29,681 nucleotides of DNA, taken from the NCBI GenBank assembly GCA_045654245.1, contig JAZOMX010000025.1, positions 1 through 29,681 on the forward strand, written 5' to 3'. The position numbers were made by a program, and so were the translations under genes. The notes below the pieces were generated by a model that worked only from the letters and a program-made list of their open reading frames with translations, was not told the DNA's origin and did not search any database. Positions 7,271 to 15,927 of this stretch are shown piece after piece (the first letter of the stretch is position 1; each line of letters begins with the position of its first letter). The stretch is from UBA10677 sp045654245. Lineage in GTDB: Bacteria > Bacillota > Clostridia > Christensenellales > Pumilibacteraceae.

Positions 7271-8818
7271 TTACACACCTTTACAGGTGAATACTTCGTT
7301 ACATAAACTCTCGGCGAACTGCTTTTCGTGGCTAACGAGGACGATTGCGCCCTCGTACTTTTTAAGCGCCTCCAACAAAACTTCTTTCGCTCTTACGTCG
7401 AGATGGTTCGTCGGCTCGTCGAGGAGAAGGATATTAGAGGTCACGTTCATTATAGTAAGCACTCTAATACGAACTTGCTCGCCTCCACTCATATCGCAAA
7501 TATGACGGAGCGCCATTTCGCCCTTAATTCCTACCCTAGATAGTTGAGAGCGGATTTCCTTTGCGCCAAACTTTGGAAAGCAATCGGATATATAATCGTA
7601 AGGCGTTTGCGCCGTGTTGTGAAAAGCAATATCTTGTTCAAGGTACGCCGGCTTTGACGCTATATGAAAAGCAAAGTCTCCGCCTTTTTTGGGGATAAAG
7701 CCCATAAGAGTTTTAAGCAAAGTACTCTTTCCTATTCCGTTAGTACCTCGTATCCACAGTTTAGTGTCGCCTTTCATCCTAAAATTGATAGGCGGAAGTA
7801 GAACGCTGTCGTATCCGATTTCGAGGTTGTTTGCAACTAGCATATCCTTGGTGTTTAGCATTACGCAAGGAAAATCGAAACTAGCGTCGAGCACGGTTGT
7901 CGGTTTTTCCATTACCTCTATTCTATCGAGCATTTTCTTTCTCGAGTTAGCCATACCCGCAGTCGCCGCGCGCGCCTTGTTTTTATTAATGTAGTCCTCC
8001 ATACGCTTGATTTCTGCTTGCTGACGAAGATAATCCTCCTCGTACTGCTTTACAGCCATTTCGTGTTGGACTACGAACTGCGAATAGTTGCCCGTATATT
8101 TCCTGATACTGCCGTTTTCAATGCTTACGATATACTTGCAAACACCGTCGAGAAAATCGGTGTCGTGTGATATTACCATAAAGGTCTTGTTAAACGAATT
8201 TAGATATTTCGTTAGCCACTCGATATGCTCGACGTCGAGAAAGTTGGTCGGCTCGTCAAGGAGCATTACGTCGAGTTGCTCGAGAATTAGTTTAGACAGC
8301 ATTAGTTTTGCTCTTTGTCCGCCAGATAGCGTTGCTATTACCGTATCGTAACCGAACGCGTGCACGCCAAGTCCGTTCGCAACTTTCTTTATTTGCGATT
8401 CGATATCGTAAAAATGCTCGTTTTCAAGCCGTTCTAACATTTTGTTGGAGCGGTTTATCATTTTGTCGAGTTCGTCCATATCGGTAATCGAGCCCATATC
8501 TTCATATAACTTTTGCAGTTTTGCGTCAAGTTCGTAAAGATGATTGAACGCCGAACGCAAGTATTCCATTACCGTTAGCGAACGGTCGATATCGGCGTGC
8601 TGGTCGAGATAGCCGTAACGAATTCCGTTAAGCCAAATAACCTCTCCGCTATCTTGCGAGATATTGTGTGCGATTATGTTGATAAAAGTGGACTTGCCGG
8701 CACCGTTTAGTCCAACGATACCGACGTGCTCGCCGTTATTGATTGATAGGTCTGCGTTCTTAAACAGCACCTTATTGTCGTACATATGCGACAGTCCGTT
8801 TATTCTGAGTATGCTCAT
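7271..8818 (-). CDS. ABC-F family ATP-binding protein
   Basis: Two ABC ATPase domains lie in one chain without any membrane segment, the mark of the ABC-F family, which acts on ribosomes (translation factor or antibiotic protection) rather than in transport. The first domain has Walker A GLNGAGKST, signature LSGGQ and DEPTNFLD; the second has GTNGIGKST, MSGGEQ and DEPTNHLD. A charged helical linker (about residues 245-310, rich in Lys, Glu and Gln) joins them, where ABC-F proteins carry the tRNA-interacting P-site segment. Length (515 aa) and layout resemble the YkpA/YbiT group. It starts six bases after the parC stop with only a weak ribosome site, so it likely depends on parC translation. 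A role in antibiotic resistance cannot be judged from sequence alone. Confidence 0.93.
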   Translation of the reverse strand: MSILRINGLSHMYDNKVLFKNADLSINNGEHVGIVGLNGAGKSTFINIIAHNISQDSGEVIWLNGIRYGYLDQHADIDRSLTVMEYLRSAFNHLYELDAKLQKLYEDMGSITDMDELDKMINRSNKMLERLENEHFYDIESQIKKVANGLGVHAFGYDTVIATLSGGQRAKLMLSKLILEQLDVMLLDEPTNFLDVEHIEWLTKYLNSFNKTFMVISHDTDFLDGVCKYIVSIENGSIRKYTGNYSQFVVQHEMAVKQYEEDYLRQQAEIKRMEDYINKNKARAATAGMANSRKKMLDRIEVMEKPTTVLDASFDFPCVMLNTKDMLVANNLEIGYDSVLLPPINFRMKGDTKLWIRGTNGIGKSTLLKTLMGFIPKKGGDFAFHIASKPAYLEQDIAFHNTAQTPYDYISDCFPKFGAKEIRSQLSRVGIKGEMALRHICDMSGGEQVRIRVLTIMNVTSNILLLDEPTNHLDVRAKEVLLEALKKYEGAIVLVSHEKQFAESLCNEVFTCKGV

Positions 8819-8824
8819 TTTTTA

Positions 8825-11260
8825 TTATCCGTTAATGTAATTCGAGTTATAAATATATACTTTTTCTATGCTAACTTTACCCTTTACGAGTGCTTTTCCG
8901 CCGTGATGCGCGTCCTCTATGTGTAGGTCTTCGGTAGAGAACGCCGATAGGTAATCGTCGTTTACTTCAAGCACTATCTTGTACGGCTCGGTGACGTAAC
9001 TAGCGAATACTAGGCGGTTACCATTGTTGCCTTTAAGATAAATTATCTTTACGCCTTTGCGGTAACGAGCCATTACGTCGAGGTCGCCCACCACAACTCG
9101 CTTAGCAAAACCTTTGTCCGTTACGAGTACGATTTCTCCACCGTCTTCTACTTGGCGAGTAAAGATACACTCGTCTCCCTCGTGGAGATTTATTCCTCTT
9201 ACGCCTCCCGAAATTCTGCCTTGAACGGGAATATCACTCATATCGGCGTTAAGGCTCATTCCGTCACGAGAAACGAATAGTAGCGTTCTATTTTCTCGCT
9301 CCGTTTCTATTCCTATTACCGCATCACCCTCGGCTAACTTAATTGCCTGAAAATGTGTTTTCGCTACGTCGTACTCTTTCCACGCCGTCTTTTTAACCAT
9401 ACCCTTCTTCGTGTAGAACAGCAAGTTGCCTTTAGGCATTTTCTCGCCAAGCGGAGATAGATATACGATTTTTTCGCCGTCAAGCAAACCGTCGATTACG
9501 CCCTTTAGCGCTCCGCCTTTTTCCTTCCACTTGCCCTCGTGGATAGCCTCAATATCAATTTTATGGCAATTTCCGAAGTTCGTAAATGCGATTACTCGTT
9601 CTACTCCGGCGCAGTTTACTATGCACGAACAAATTTCGTTTTGCGACGAATTGTCCGTAAAATCACGGTTCGCCATATTGAAACTCTTAACTGCCATAGC
9701 CTTTAAGTTTCCACGAGCGTTATAGCAAACGACTTTATCTTCTACCGGTTTAGGAGCGGTCTCGTCCTCGACTTTATATTCCTTGTCGTCTTTAAGAATA
9801 ACCGTCTTTCTCGGCGTTTTGAAATTCTTTTTGATTGCAAGCATTTCCGTCTTTACGACTTCCATTTGCATTTTTTTAGAACCTAGTATTGCAGTAAGGC
9901 GAGCAATTCTTTCACGAAGTTCTTTTAGTTCTTCCTCGAGTTTATAAACCTCTAAATGCGTAAGGCGAGCAAGACGCAAATCAAGTATTGCGTCCGCTTG
10001 ACGCTCGGACAACTTAAATCTATCACGAAGTTTATTCTTCGCATCCGTAGGCGACTGGCTCTTTTTAATTATTGCAACCACTTCGTCGATATTCTTTACT
10101 GCAATTACTAAACCTTCTAGAATATGCTCCCTCTTTTTGCAGTTTTCAAGTTCGCATTTCGTTCTCTTTACGATAAACTCACGCTGATAGTTTACATAGT
10201 ACGACAAAATATCGAGCAAGCCTAGCGTTTTGGGTTTACCATCGGCGATTGCAACCATATTCACGCCAAACGAAGTGGAAAGGTTAGTGGACTTAAATAG
10301 CGCCTCTAGTATAGCATTAGGGTTAGCATCCTTTTTAACCTTGATTACCGCTCTTATTCCGTTGCGGTCGCTCTCGTCGGCAATATCTTGTATGCCCATA
10401 AGCACGCCTTTCTTCTCTTCACGAAGTTTTAGTATATTTTCAAGGAGCGTGGACTTGTTTACTTGATACGGGAGTTCGTCGATTACGATAAGGCGTTTTT
10501 CGCCCTCCGCCTCGATATGCGTTTTTGCACGCATAATCAGTTTTCCTCTTCCCGTTTCATACGCTTTGACGAGTTCGTCGCCACCGATTACAAATCCGCC
10601 CGTAGGAAAGTCTGGGCCTTTTATTATTTTCATCATTTCCGAAAGTTTAATTTTCGGATTGTCGATATACGCAATTGCGCCGTCGATTGCCTCGCCTAGG
10701 TTGTGCGTAGGAATATTAGTGGCTAGTCCTACCGCAATACCCGTAGTTCCGTTTACCAAAAGGTTGGGAAATCTTCCCGGCAAAATTTCGGGTTCTTTTA
10801 GCGTGTCGTCGAAGTTGTATCCCCACTTCACTATTTCGTCGTCAGGTTTACCCATATCACGAAGTAGTTCCATAGCAAGCGGTGTTAAGCGCGATTCGGT
10901 ATAACGCATAGCAGCCGCACCGTTTCCGTCAATATCGCCGAAGTTTCCTTGACCTTCAATTAGCGTTGCGCCCATATTGAAAGGTTGCGCCATTTTTACT
11001 AGCGCTCCGTAAACCGAACTATCGCCGTGAGGATGGTATTTACCCATACAGTCTCCCACCACTCTCGCGCATTTTTTGTACGGACGGTCGGGATAAAGTC
11101 CAAGTTCGAGCATATCGAAAAGTATTCTACGCTGAACGGGTTTTAATCCGTCCTCAACTCTAGGTAACGCTCTGTCTAGAATAACGCACTCGGAGTACGG
11201 TATCATTGACTCGTGCATCACCTCTTCCATTGTTTTTATGATGATTCCGTTGTTTTCCAT
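8825..11260 (-). CDS. parC: DNA topoisomerase IV subunit A (ParC-type)
   Basis: This is the DNA-cleaving subunit of a type IIA topoisomerase, which with ParE separates linked chromosomes. The winged-helix/tower part is clear: LDRALPRVEDGLKPVQRR (residues 28-45), YHPHGDSSVYG (75-85) and the catalytic Tyr120 in AAMRYTE. The C-terminal propeller (about 495-811) lacks the GyrA box QRRGGKG, having KEKGGALKG at the equivalent place, so ParC rather than GyrA is preferred. Residue 85, matching Asp87 of E. coli GyrA, is Gly, a change linked to quinolone resistance elsewhere. AGGAGA precedes the ATG by six bases, and the gene begins ten bases after parE. If this were the genome's only type IIA enzyme it would have to act as gyrase, which the window cannot show. 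Confidence 0.92.
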   Translation of the reverse strand: MENNGIIIKTMEEVMHESMIPYSECVILDRALPRVEDGLKPVQRRILFDMLELGLYPDRPYKKCARVVGDCMGKYHPHGDSSVYGALVKMAQPFNMGATLIEGQGNFGDIDGNGAAAMRYTESRLTPLAMELLRDMGKPDDEIVKWGYNFDDTLKEPEILPGRFPNLLVNGTTGIAVGLATNIPTHNLGEAIDGAIAYIDNPKIKLSEMMKIIKGPDFPTGGFVIGGDELVKAYETGRGKLIMRAKTHIEAEGEKRLIVIDELPYQVNKSTLLENILKLREEKKGVLMGIQDIADESDRNGIRAVIKVKKDANPNAILEALFKSTNLSTSFGVNMVAIADGKPKTLGLLDILSYYVNYQREFIVKRTKCELENCKKREHILEGLVIAVKNIDEVVAIIKKSQSPTDAKNKLRDRFKLSERQADAILDLRLARLTHLEVYKLEEELKELRERIARLTAILGSKKMQMEVVKTEMLAIKKNFKTPRKTVILKDDKEYKVEDETAPKPVEDKVVCYNARGNLKAMAVKSFNMANRDFTDNSSQNEICSCIVNCAGVERVIAFTNFGNCHKIDIEAIHEGKWKEKGGALKGVIDGLLDGEKIVYLSPLGEKMPKGNLLFYTKKGMVKKTAWKEYDVAKTHFQAIKLAEGDAVIGIETERENRTLLFVSRDGMSLNADMSDIPVQGRISGGVRGINLHEGDECIFTRQVEDGGEIVLVTDKGFAKRVVVGDLDVMARYRKGVKIIYLKGNNGNRLVFASYVTEPYKIVLEVNDDYLSAFSTEDLHIEDAHHGGKALVKGKVSIEKVYIYNSNYING

Positions 11261-11270
11261 ACCGTTTCTC

Positions 11271-13220
11271 CTACTTTACGTCCATAAAAGTATCTTTCTT
11301 ATTAAAGTCAGCGTGCTCTATGATGTAATTCTTTCTCGGCTCGATTGCATCACCCATTAGCGTACTTACGAGTTTTTCGGCAAGAGCGGCGTCGTCTATC
11401 GTTACTTGAATAAGTTTACGCTTTTTAGGGTCCATCGTCGTGTTCCAAAGTTGGTCGGCGTTCATTTCGCCAAGTCCTTTATAACGCTGAATTTCCACCG
11501 CTCTACCCATACGCTTTTTAGCCTCTTCGAGAGCGTTATCGTCGTAACAATACTCCTCTTCGCCCTTTTTTGAGATACGATAAAGCGGAGGCATACCGAT
11601 ATAAACGTGTCCCTCGTTGATTAGTTCTCGCATATAGCGGAAGAAGAAGGTGAGCAAAATCGCTCTTATGTGCATACCGTCTTGGTCGGCATCAGACAAG
11701 ATTACGACTTTATGATATTTTAAGTCTTCTACCGAAAAATCCTCGCCTATTCCCGCGCCTAAAGCGGATATTAGCGTTCTAATTTCTTCGTTCGCTAGCA
11801 CTTGGTCAATTCTCTTTTTCTCGGCGTTTAGCGGTTTTCCACGGAGAGGTAAGATTGCTTGGAACGAACGGTTTCTTGCCTGCGTACAAGTTCCGCCTGC
11901 AGAATCTCCCTCGACGATAAAGAGTTCGTTAAGTTCAGGCTTTTTACCCGTACAACTTTTAAGTTTGCCTATCGTATTGAAGTTGTCGATACTATTCTTT
12001 GCTCTCGTTAGTTCTTTTTGCTTTCTAGCAGCCTCTCTAACTTTTGCGGCGAGCAAGCCCTTCTTTATCGCAATTTCGGCAATATTGTGGTGCTTTTCAA
12101 AGAACGCGTTAAGTTCTGATACGACGGTACTCTCAACGGGCAGTTTTGCCTCGGTGTTTCCTAGTTTATTCTTAGTTTGTCCTTCAAACTGAATATTTTG
12201 CATTTTTACGGACAATACGGCGGTCAAACCTTCACGATAGTCGTCGCCGACGAGGTTTTGTTCTTTCTCTTTAAGAAGACCTAGTTTTCTCGCCCAGTCG
12301 TTCATTACCTTGGTAAGTCCCATCTTAAATCCCGTTTCGTGAGTTCCACCCTCGCTAGTCGGAATATTGTTTACATAAGAGAAAATGTTTTCGGTATAAG
12401 CGTCGGTGTACTGGAGCGCAAGTTCCATCCAAATTCCGTCTTTTTCGCCCTTAATATAAATCGGGTTGGGAAAAAGTGGCGATTTCGTTTCGTTAAGGTC
12501 ACGAACGAAATCACTTATTCCGCCCTCGTAATAGTATTCCGTTCTATATTTACCGTCGCCGTAAAGCGGTCTATCGTCGGAGAGAATAATTTTTGCGCCC
12601 TTATTTAGAAAAGCGAGTTCTTTTAATCTCCTAGCAATCGTTTCCGTGTTAAAGCGAACCGTCTCAAATATGCGGTCGTCGGGCATAAAGGTTATTTTAC
12701 TTCCCGTCTTTTTAGTCTTAACTTTGGTATCAACGAGTTTTTCTACGACTTCGCCTCCGTGAACTTTTCCGTCACGCTCACGGCTTTCAAAACTCATCTT
12801 ATAAGTCGTGCCGTTTTTGTAAACCTCGACTTTTAGCCAACGAGAAAGAGCGTTGGTTACCGACGCGCCTACGCCGTGAAGTCCACCCGAGTGAGCGTAG
12901 TTATCGTTACCGAATTTTCCGCCTGCGTGTAGTTGCGTAAATACGACCTCTACTCCGCTTACTTTCATAGTGGGGTGAATATCTACGGGAATTCCGCGTC
13001 CGTTATCTTCTACCGACACCGAGCCGTCGGCGTTGATTGCAACTATTATCGTGTCTCCATATCCGTTCGCAACTTCGTCGATTGCATTATCCACGATTTC
13101 CCATAAAATATGGTGCAATCCTCTCGCTCCCGTCGAGCCGATATACATACCGGGGCGCACTCTAACAGCGTCTAGACCTTCAAGAATTTGTATCGCTTCC
13201 GCTTTATATTCCTTTGCCAT
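11271..13220 (-). CDS. parE: DNA topoisomerase IV subunit B (ParE-type)
   Basis: This is the ATPase subunit of the type IIA topoisomerase. The GHKL domain shows EIVDNAIDE, VEDNGRGIP and GGLHGVGASV; the TOPRIM domain shows EGDSAGG, PLRGKPLNAEK and SDADQDGMHIR; QRYKGLGEMN lies near the C-terminus. The 649-aa length without the proteobacterial insert fits Gram-positive GyrB/ParE. DADQDG instead of the DADVDG usual in GyrB, and PLNAEK, match my recollection of clostridial ParE. It is first in parE-parC-ABC-F-isomerase, with GGAGGAG before the ATG and a strong promoter at 13257-13285. Confidence 0.93.
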   Translation of the reverse strand: MAKEYKAEAIQILEGLDAVRVRPGMYIGSTGARGLHHILWEIVDNAIDEVANGYGDTIIVAINADGSVSVEDNGRGIPVDIHPTMKVSGVEVVFTQLHAGGKFGNDNYAHSGGLHGVGASVTNALSRWLKVEVYKNGTTYKMSFESRERDGKVHGGEVVEKLVDTKVKTKKTGSKITFMPDDRIFETVRFNTETIARRLKELAFLNKGAKIILSDDRPLYGDGKYRTEYYYEGGISDFVRDLNETKSPLFPNPIYIKGEKDGIWMELALQYTDAYTENIFSYVNNIPTSEGGTHETGFKMGLTKVMNDWARKLGLLKEKEQNLVGDDYREGLTAVLSVKMQNIQFEGQTKNKLGNTEAKLPVESTVVSELNAFFEKHHNIAEIAIKKGLLAAKVREAARKQKELTRAKNSIDNFNTIGKLKSCTGKKPELNELFIVEGDSAGGTCTQARNRSFQAILPLRGKPLNAEKKRIDQVLANEEIRTLISALGAGIGEDFSVEDLKYHKVVILSDADQDGMHIRAILLTFFFRYMRELINEGHVYIGMPPLYRISKKGEEEYCYDDNALEEAKKRMGRAVEIQRYKGLGEMNADQLWNTTMDPKKRKLIQVTIDDAALAEKLVSTLMGDAIEPRKNYIIEHADFNKKDTFMDVK

Positions 13221-13256
13221 TTCTCCTCCGTTTTTAGTTGTTTTTTCTTCTCTTTT

Positions 13257-13285
13257 ATTATACCATAATTATTGTATTTTCGCAA
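13257..13285 (-). promoter_or_regulatory. Extended -10 promoter of the parE operon
   Basis: On the minus strand TTGCGA (13280-13285) is followed after 17 bases by TATAAT (13257-13262), with TG one base upstream of the -10 box (TGGTATAAT). It lies about 37 bases before the parE ATG. The same TTGCGA-17-TATAAT layout recurs before ybaK. Confidence 0.82.
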
Positions 13286-13482
13286 GAATTTTATTGCATT
13301 TTTATTCACTTTTTAACGATTTTTTGTTCTTATTTTGCGCTGTTCATTTTTATATGCATAATTATACAATTGTGGCGAATAATTATAAAATATTTTACCT
13401 TTGCGTATTAAAACGGGCGATTTTGCCGATAAATTTAGGTGGGTAATTTACCTTTTTCTTTCACAAAACATATATATTACGC

Positions 13483-13498
13483 AGGAGGCTTATTTTTG
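13483..13498 (+). promoter_or_regulatory. Ribosome binding site that decides the murG start
   Basis: AGGAGG at 13483-13488 is seven bases before an in-frame TTG (13496) but thirteen before the ATG at 13502. The spacing favours initiation at the TTG, giving two extra N-terminal residues. A farther ATG at 13439 has no ribosome site. Confidence 0.55.
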
Positions 13499-14530
13499 TT
13501 TATGAAAAAAATCGTTCTTTGCGGTGGAGGTACTGCCGGCCACGTTACGCCTAATCTCGCCCTTATCCCTTTTTTGCGTAAAAGTTTTGACGAAATTCAC
13601 TATATCGGAAGCCGTGGCGGTATAGAAAAATCGCTCGTGGAAAACGAGGTGGATTATTACCACGAAATAGAGTGCGTAAAACTTATTCGCTCGCTTTCGC
13701 CCAAAAACTTACTTATCCCCTATCGGCTAATTAAAAGCGTAACGACGGCAAAAAAGTTGCTAGCGGAAATAGAGCCCGATATCATTTTTTCCAAAGGGGG
13801 TTTTGCATCCTTGCCCGTTTGTTTAGCCTCTCGCCAAACTCCGCTCGTTTTACACGAAAGCGATTTTTCGTTAGGCTTAGCAAATAAACTTGCGGTTAGA
13901 AAATGCTTACTGCTTTTAACCGCATTTCCGCTAGAACATAAAAAGGCTCTCGCCGTAGGCTCTCCTTTGCGCCAAGAAATTTACAATGGCAACGCCGAAA
14001 AAGCAAGGACGGAGTGCAGACTTTTCTCGCCACTACCTTACCTTTTAGTGGTTGGGGGCTCGAGCGGGGCAACGGCGATTAACGATGCCGTAATAAAAAA
14101 CCTCGACCTACTTTGCTCTAAATTCAATATTATTCATATCACGGGTAAAAATAAGTGCGAGCAAATAACACGCAAAAACTACTTTCAAACTCAATTCACC
14201 AGCGATATCCAAGACTATTTTGCGCTTGCCGATTTCGTCGTTTCAAGAGGTGGAGCGAACACTTTATTTGAACTCGTCTCTTTGAAAAAGCCGTCTTTAA
14301 TTATTCCTCTACCCAAAAGCGGAACTTCAAGGGGCGACCAAGAAGACAACGCTCGTTATTTTTCTTCGCTAGGCGCAATCAAAGTTCTCGAGCAAACTCA
14401 TATCGGCGATTTACCTAGCGCACTCGACGACCTTACAAAGAGCAAAACGAACCTAATTGACGGTATGACAAAACTAAAAAGCGTGGACGGAACGAAAAAA
14501 ATTATAGAGATTTTGACGCAATATGCCTAA
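13496..14530 (+). CDS. murG: MurG-type N-acetylglucosaminyltransferase (lipid II synthesis or paralogue)
   Basis: MurG adds GlcNAc to undecaprenyl-diphospho-MurNAc-pentapeptide on the inner face of the membrane, giving lipid II. Numbering from the ATG at 13502, the sequence has CGGGTAGHVTPNLAL near residue 7, YIGSRGGIEKSLV, SKGGFASLPV, LHESDFSLGLANK, VVGGSSGATAIN for UDP-GlcNAc binding, SRGGANTLFEL and SRGDQEDNA. The lipid-side HESD replaces the HEQN of typical MurG, as in the second MurG-like proteins I recall from Bacillus. It may therefore be a paralogue and not the essential enzyme. Length of about 342 aa is slightly short. It is divergent from parE across about 210 AT-rich bases in which I could not single out one promoter. 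The next gene follows after 59 bases. Confidence 0.88.
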   Translation: MFMKKIVLCGGGTAGHVTPNLALIPFLRKSFDEIHYIGSRGGIEKSLVENEVDYYHEIECVKLIRSLSPKNLLIPYRLIKSVTTAKKLLAEIEPDIIFSKGGFASLPVCLASRQTPLVLHESDFSLGLANKLAVRKCLLLLTAFPLEHKKALAVGSPLRQEIYNGNAEKARTECRLFSPLPYLLVVGGSSGATAINDAVIKNLDLLCSKFNIIHITGKNKCEQITRKNYFQTQFTSDIQDYFALADFVVSRGGANTLFELVSLKKPSLIIPLPKSGTSRGDQEDNARYFSSLGAIKVLEQTHIGDLPSALDDLTKSKTNLIDGMTKLKSVDGTKKIIEILTQYA

Positions 14531-14563
14531 TTTTGCGCCCGTCTTCCTTTCGTTAAACCGCCT

Positions 14564-14572
14564 TGCTATAAT
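14564..14572 (+). promoter_or_regulatory. Possible extended -10 element before the membrane-anchored protein
   Basis: TGCTATAAT (14564-14572) is a perfect extended -10 box, but no good -35 box lies 16-18 bases upstream. A start point about seven bases downstream would leave an mRNA leader of only about ten bases containing GAGGTGG. Read-through from murG is the alternative. Confidence 0.35.
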
Positions 14573-14589
14573 GCTAGCGAGGTGGTTTT

Positions 14590-15891
14590 ATGAAAGTCCG
14601 TATTTTCGTTACGCTTAATTTCGTTCTTCTTTTTCTCGTAGTTGCGATTGCCGTTCAATGTTTCGCTTTTGGGCGAAACATTACTCAAACGACGACGGCT
14701 CAAAACGAGCAAAACGAAGAAGTCACATATAACTTACATAGAAACGCTACGCCGTGCGCAAGCGAGAGTTTACTGTTTGCATCCGTGTTAGGCTCGTCGC
14801 AAGACGAACGCCTAGTCGATTGCTTTACCGTCGGCGAACGCATTTTCGTTTTCGGGGTGAGCGACGGAAATGATTACGATTTCTCTTACGCCTCGGAGCG
14901 TTCGTTTATGGCGGTCTATACCGACGAATTAAAAGTGTCCAACCTCTACTTTATCGAGGGAAAACTATCGTCCGTTTACCTGTGCGAAGGCGGTTTCATT
15001 TGCCTATCAGAAAAAGACGGCGCTTTTCTTCTAGCCGTTTATTCGACGAGCGGAGAAAAATTGCGCTCTCGAGAGTTAATTGAAAAGAACTCGGTTAAAG
15101 AGCCCGTTTTGTTTTCTACTAACGACGACTTTACGCTGGTTAGTTCGCTTAAATCTAGTTCAATGGAAAAACGGTTCTTAAAGGTGCGAAAAATAGATAG
15201 CGCACTTAACTTTATAAGTGAAATCGAAATCCACTCTACTTTCTCTCTTTACCCTATCGACTGCTACGCCATCTTGGACAAAACTTATCTGTTTTGCCAA
15301 GAAAAAAGCGACTTAAGTTCACATCTAACGCTCGTAAAAATAAACGAGGATAGCGAAGTTTCAATGCTGAAAATAAACGAGAGTTCCTTTTACTCTTGCC
15401 ACGCCGTCTTCCCTATAAAAAACGGTTGGGCAACGCTAATATCAAACGAAACGGAAACGCAAATTAACCTCGTTTCAAACGACGGTTTGGTACAAAAAAC
15501 CCACTACGTTAGTGGAAAATCCGACCAAGCATCCGTAATCTTTATGGGGACGGCGTTTTATTTCTCGCTTAAAAACGGGGACGAATACGAGCATTTTGCT
15601 TGCGACGACAGCGCTCAAAAAACGAGAAAATTAGATTGTAACGCAAAAGAATTTTACTCCTCTATCGCCACTAACCAGTTAGGCGTTTGCATAGCAAAAA
15701 GCGAACTTGGACTTACGATAATAGGTGCAAACAATTCTCTAAATCTCTTCGTTTCGGGCGAATTTTTAGGAGGCAAAATCATTTCTCTTTCCACGGGATA
15801 CTATATCGTTTCTTCCTCTTTTGGGGCTAACGGAGATATTCCTCTCGCCTTTGGTAAATCGGATATATTTCTAGCAAAACTCAATATCTAA
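14590..15891 (+). CDS. Membrane-anchored extracytoplasmic protein of unknown function
   Basis: I do not recognise the family. A hydrophobic segment at residues 6-27 looks like an uncleaved anchor or signal peptide; the AVQC in it is not a good lipobox. The rest (about 60-433) is a soluble, Ser-rich, beta-strand-dominated region in which short hydrophobic strands such as IFVFGVSDG, GGFICLSEKDG and TYLFCQEKS recur at blade-like spacing, suggesting a beta-propeller. No catalytic motif is visible. GAGGTGG lies just before the ATG. It follows murG on the same strand and is closed by a terminator at 15893-15926, so a cell-surface role beside a peptidoglycan gene is possible but only contextual. Confidence 0.78.
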   Translation: MKVRIFVTLNFVLLFLVVAIAVQCFAFGRNITQTTTAQNEQNEEVTYNLHRNATPCASESLLFASVLGSSQDERLVDCFTVGERIFVFGVSDGNDYDFSYASERSFMAVYTDELKVSNLYFIEGKLSSVYLCEGGFICLSEKDGAFLLAVYSTSGEKLRSRELIEKNSVKEPVLFSTNDDFTLVSSLKSSSMEKRFLKVRKIDSALNFISEIEIHSTFSLYPIDCYAILDKTYLFCQEKSDLSSHLTLVKINEDSEVSMLKINESSFYSCHAVFPIKNGWATLISNETETQINLVSNDGLVQKTHYVSGKSDQASVIFMGTAFYFSLKNGDEYEHFACDDSAQKTRKLDCNAKEFYSSIATNQLGVCIAKSELGLTIIGANNSLNLFVSGEFLGGKIISLSTGYYIVSSSFGANGDIPLAFGKSDIFLAKLNI

Positions 15892-15892
15892 C

Positions 15893-15926
15893 GAAAAAAA
15901 ATCACGGACGAATCCGTGATTTTTTC
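15893..15926. terminator. Bidirectional intrinsic terminator between convergent genes
   Basis: AATCACGGA and TCCGTGATT form a perfect nine-pair stem around a CGAA loop, flanked by A-run and T-run (AAAAAA before, TTTTTT after). It can stop transcription from the plus-strand gene ending at 15891 and from the glycyl radical enzyme gene ending at 15928. Confidence 0.9.
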
Positions 15927-15927
15927 G

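Noticed and set aside
8825..13220. Calling the pair gyrB-gyrA
   Set aside because: The GyrA box is degenerate (KEKGGALKG) and the B subunit has DADQDG and PLNAEK; ParE/ParC fits better, though function as gyrase cannot be excluded.
13439..13501. Upstream ATG at 13439 as the murG start
   Set aside because: The added residues match no MurG N-terminus and there is no ribosome site; the AGGAGG lies downstream of it.
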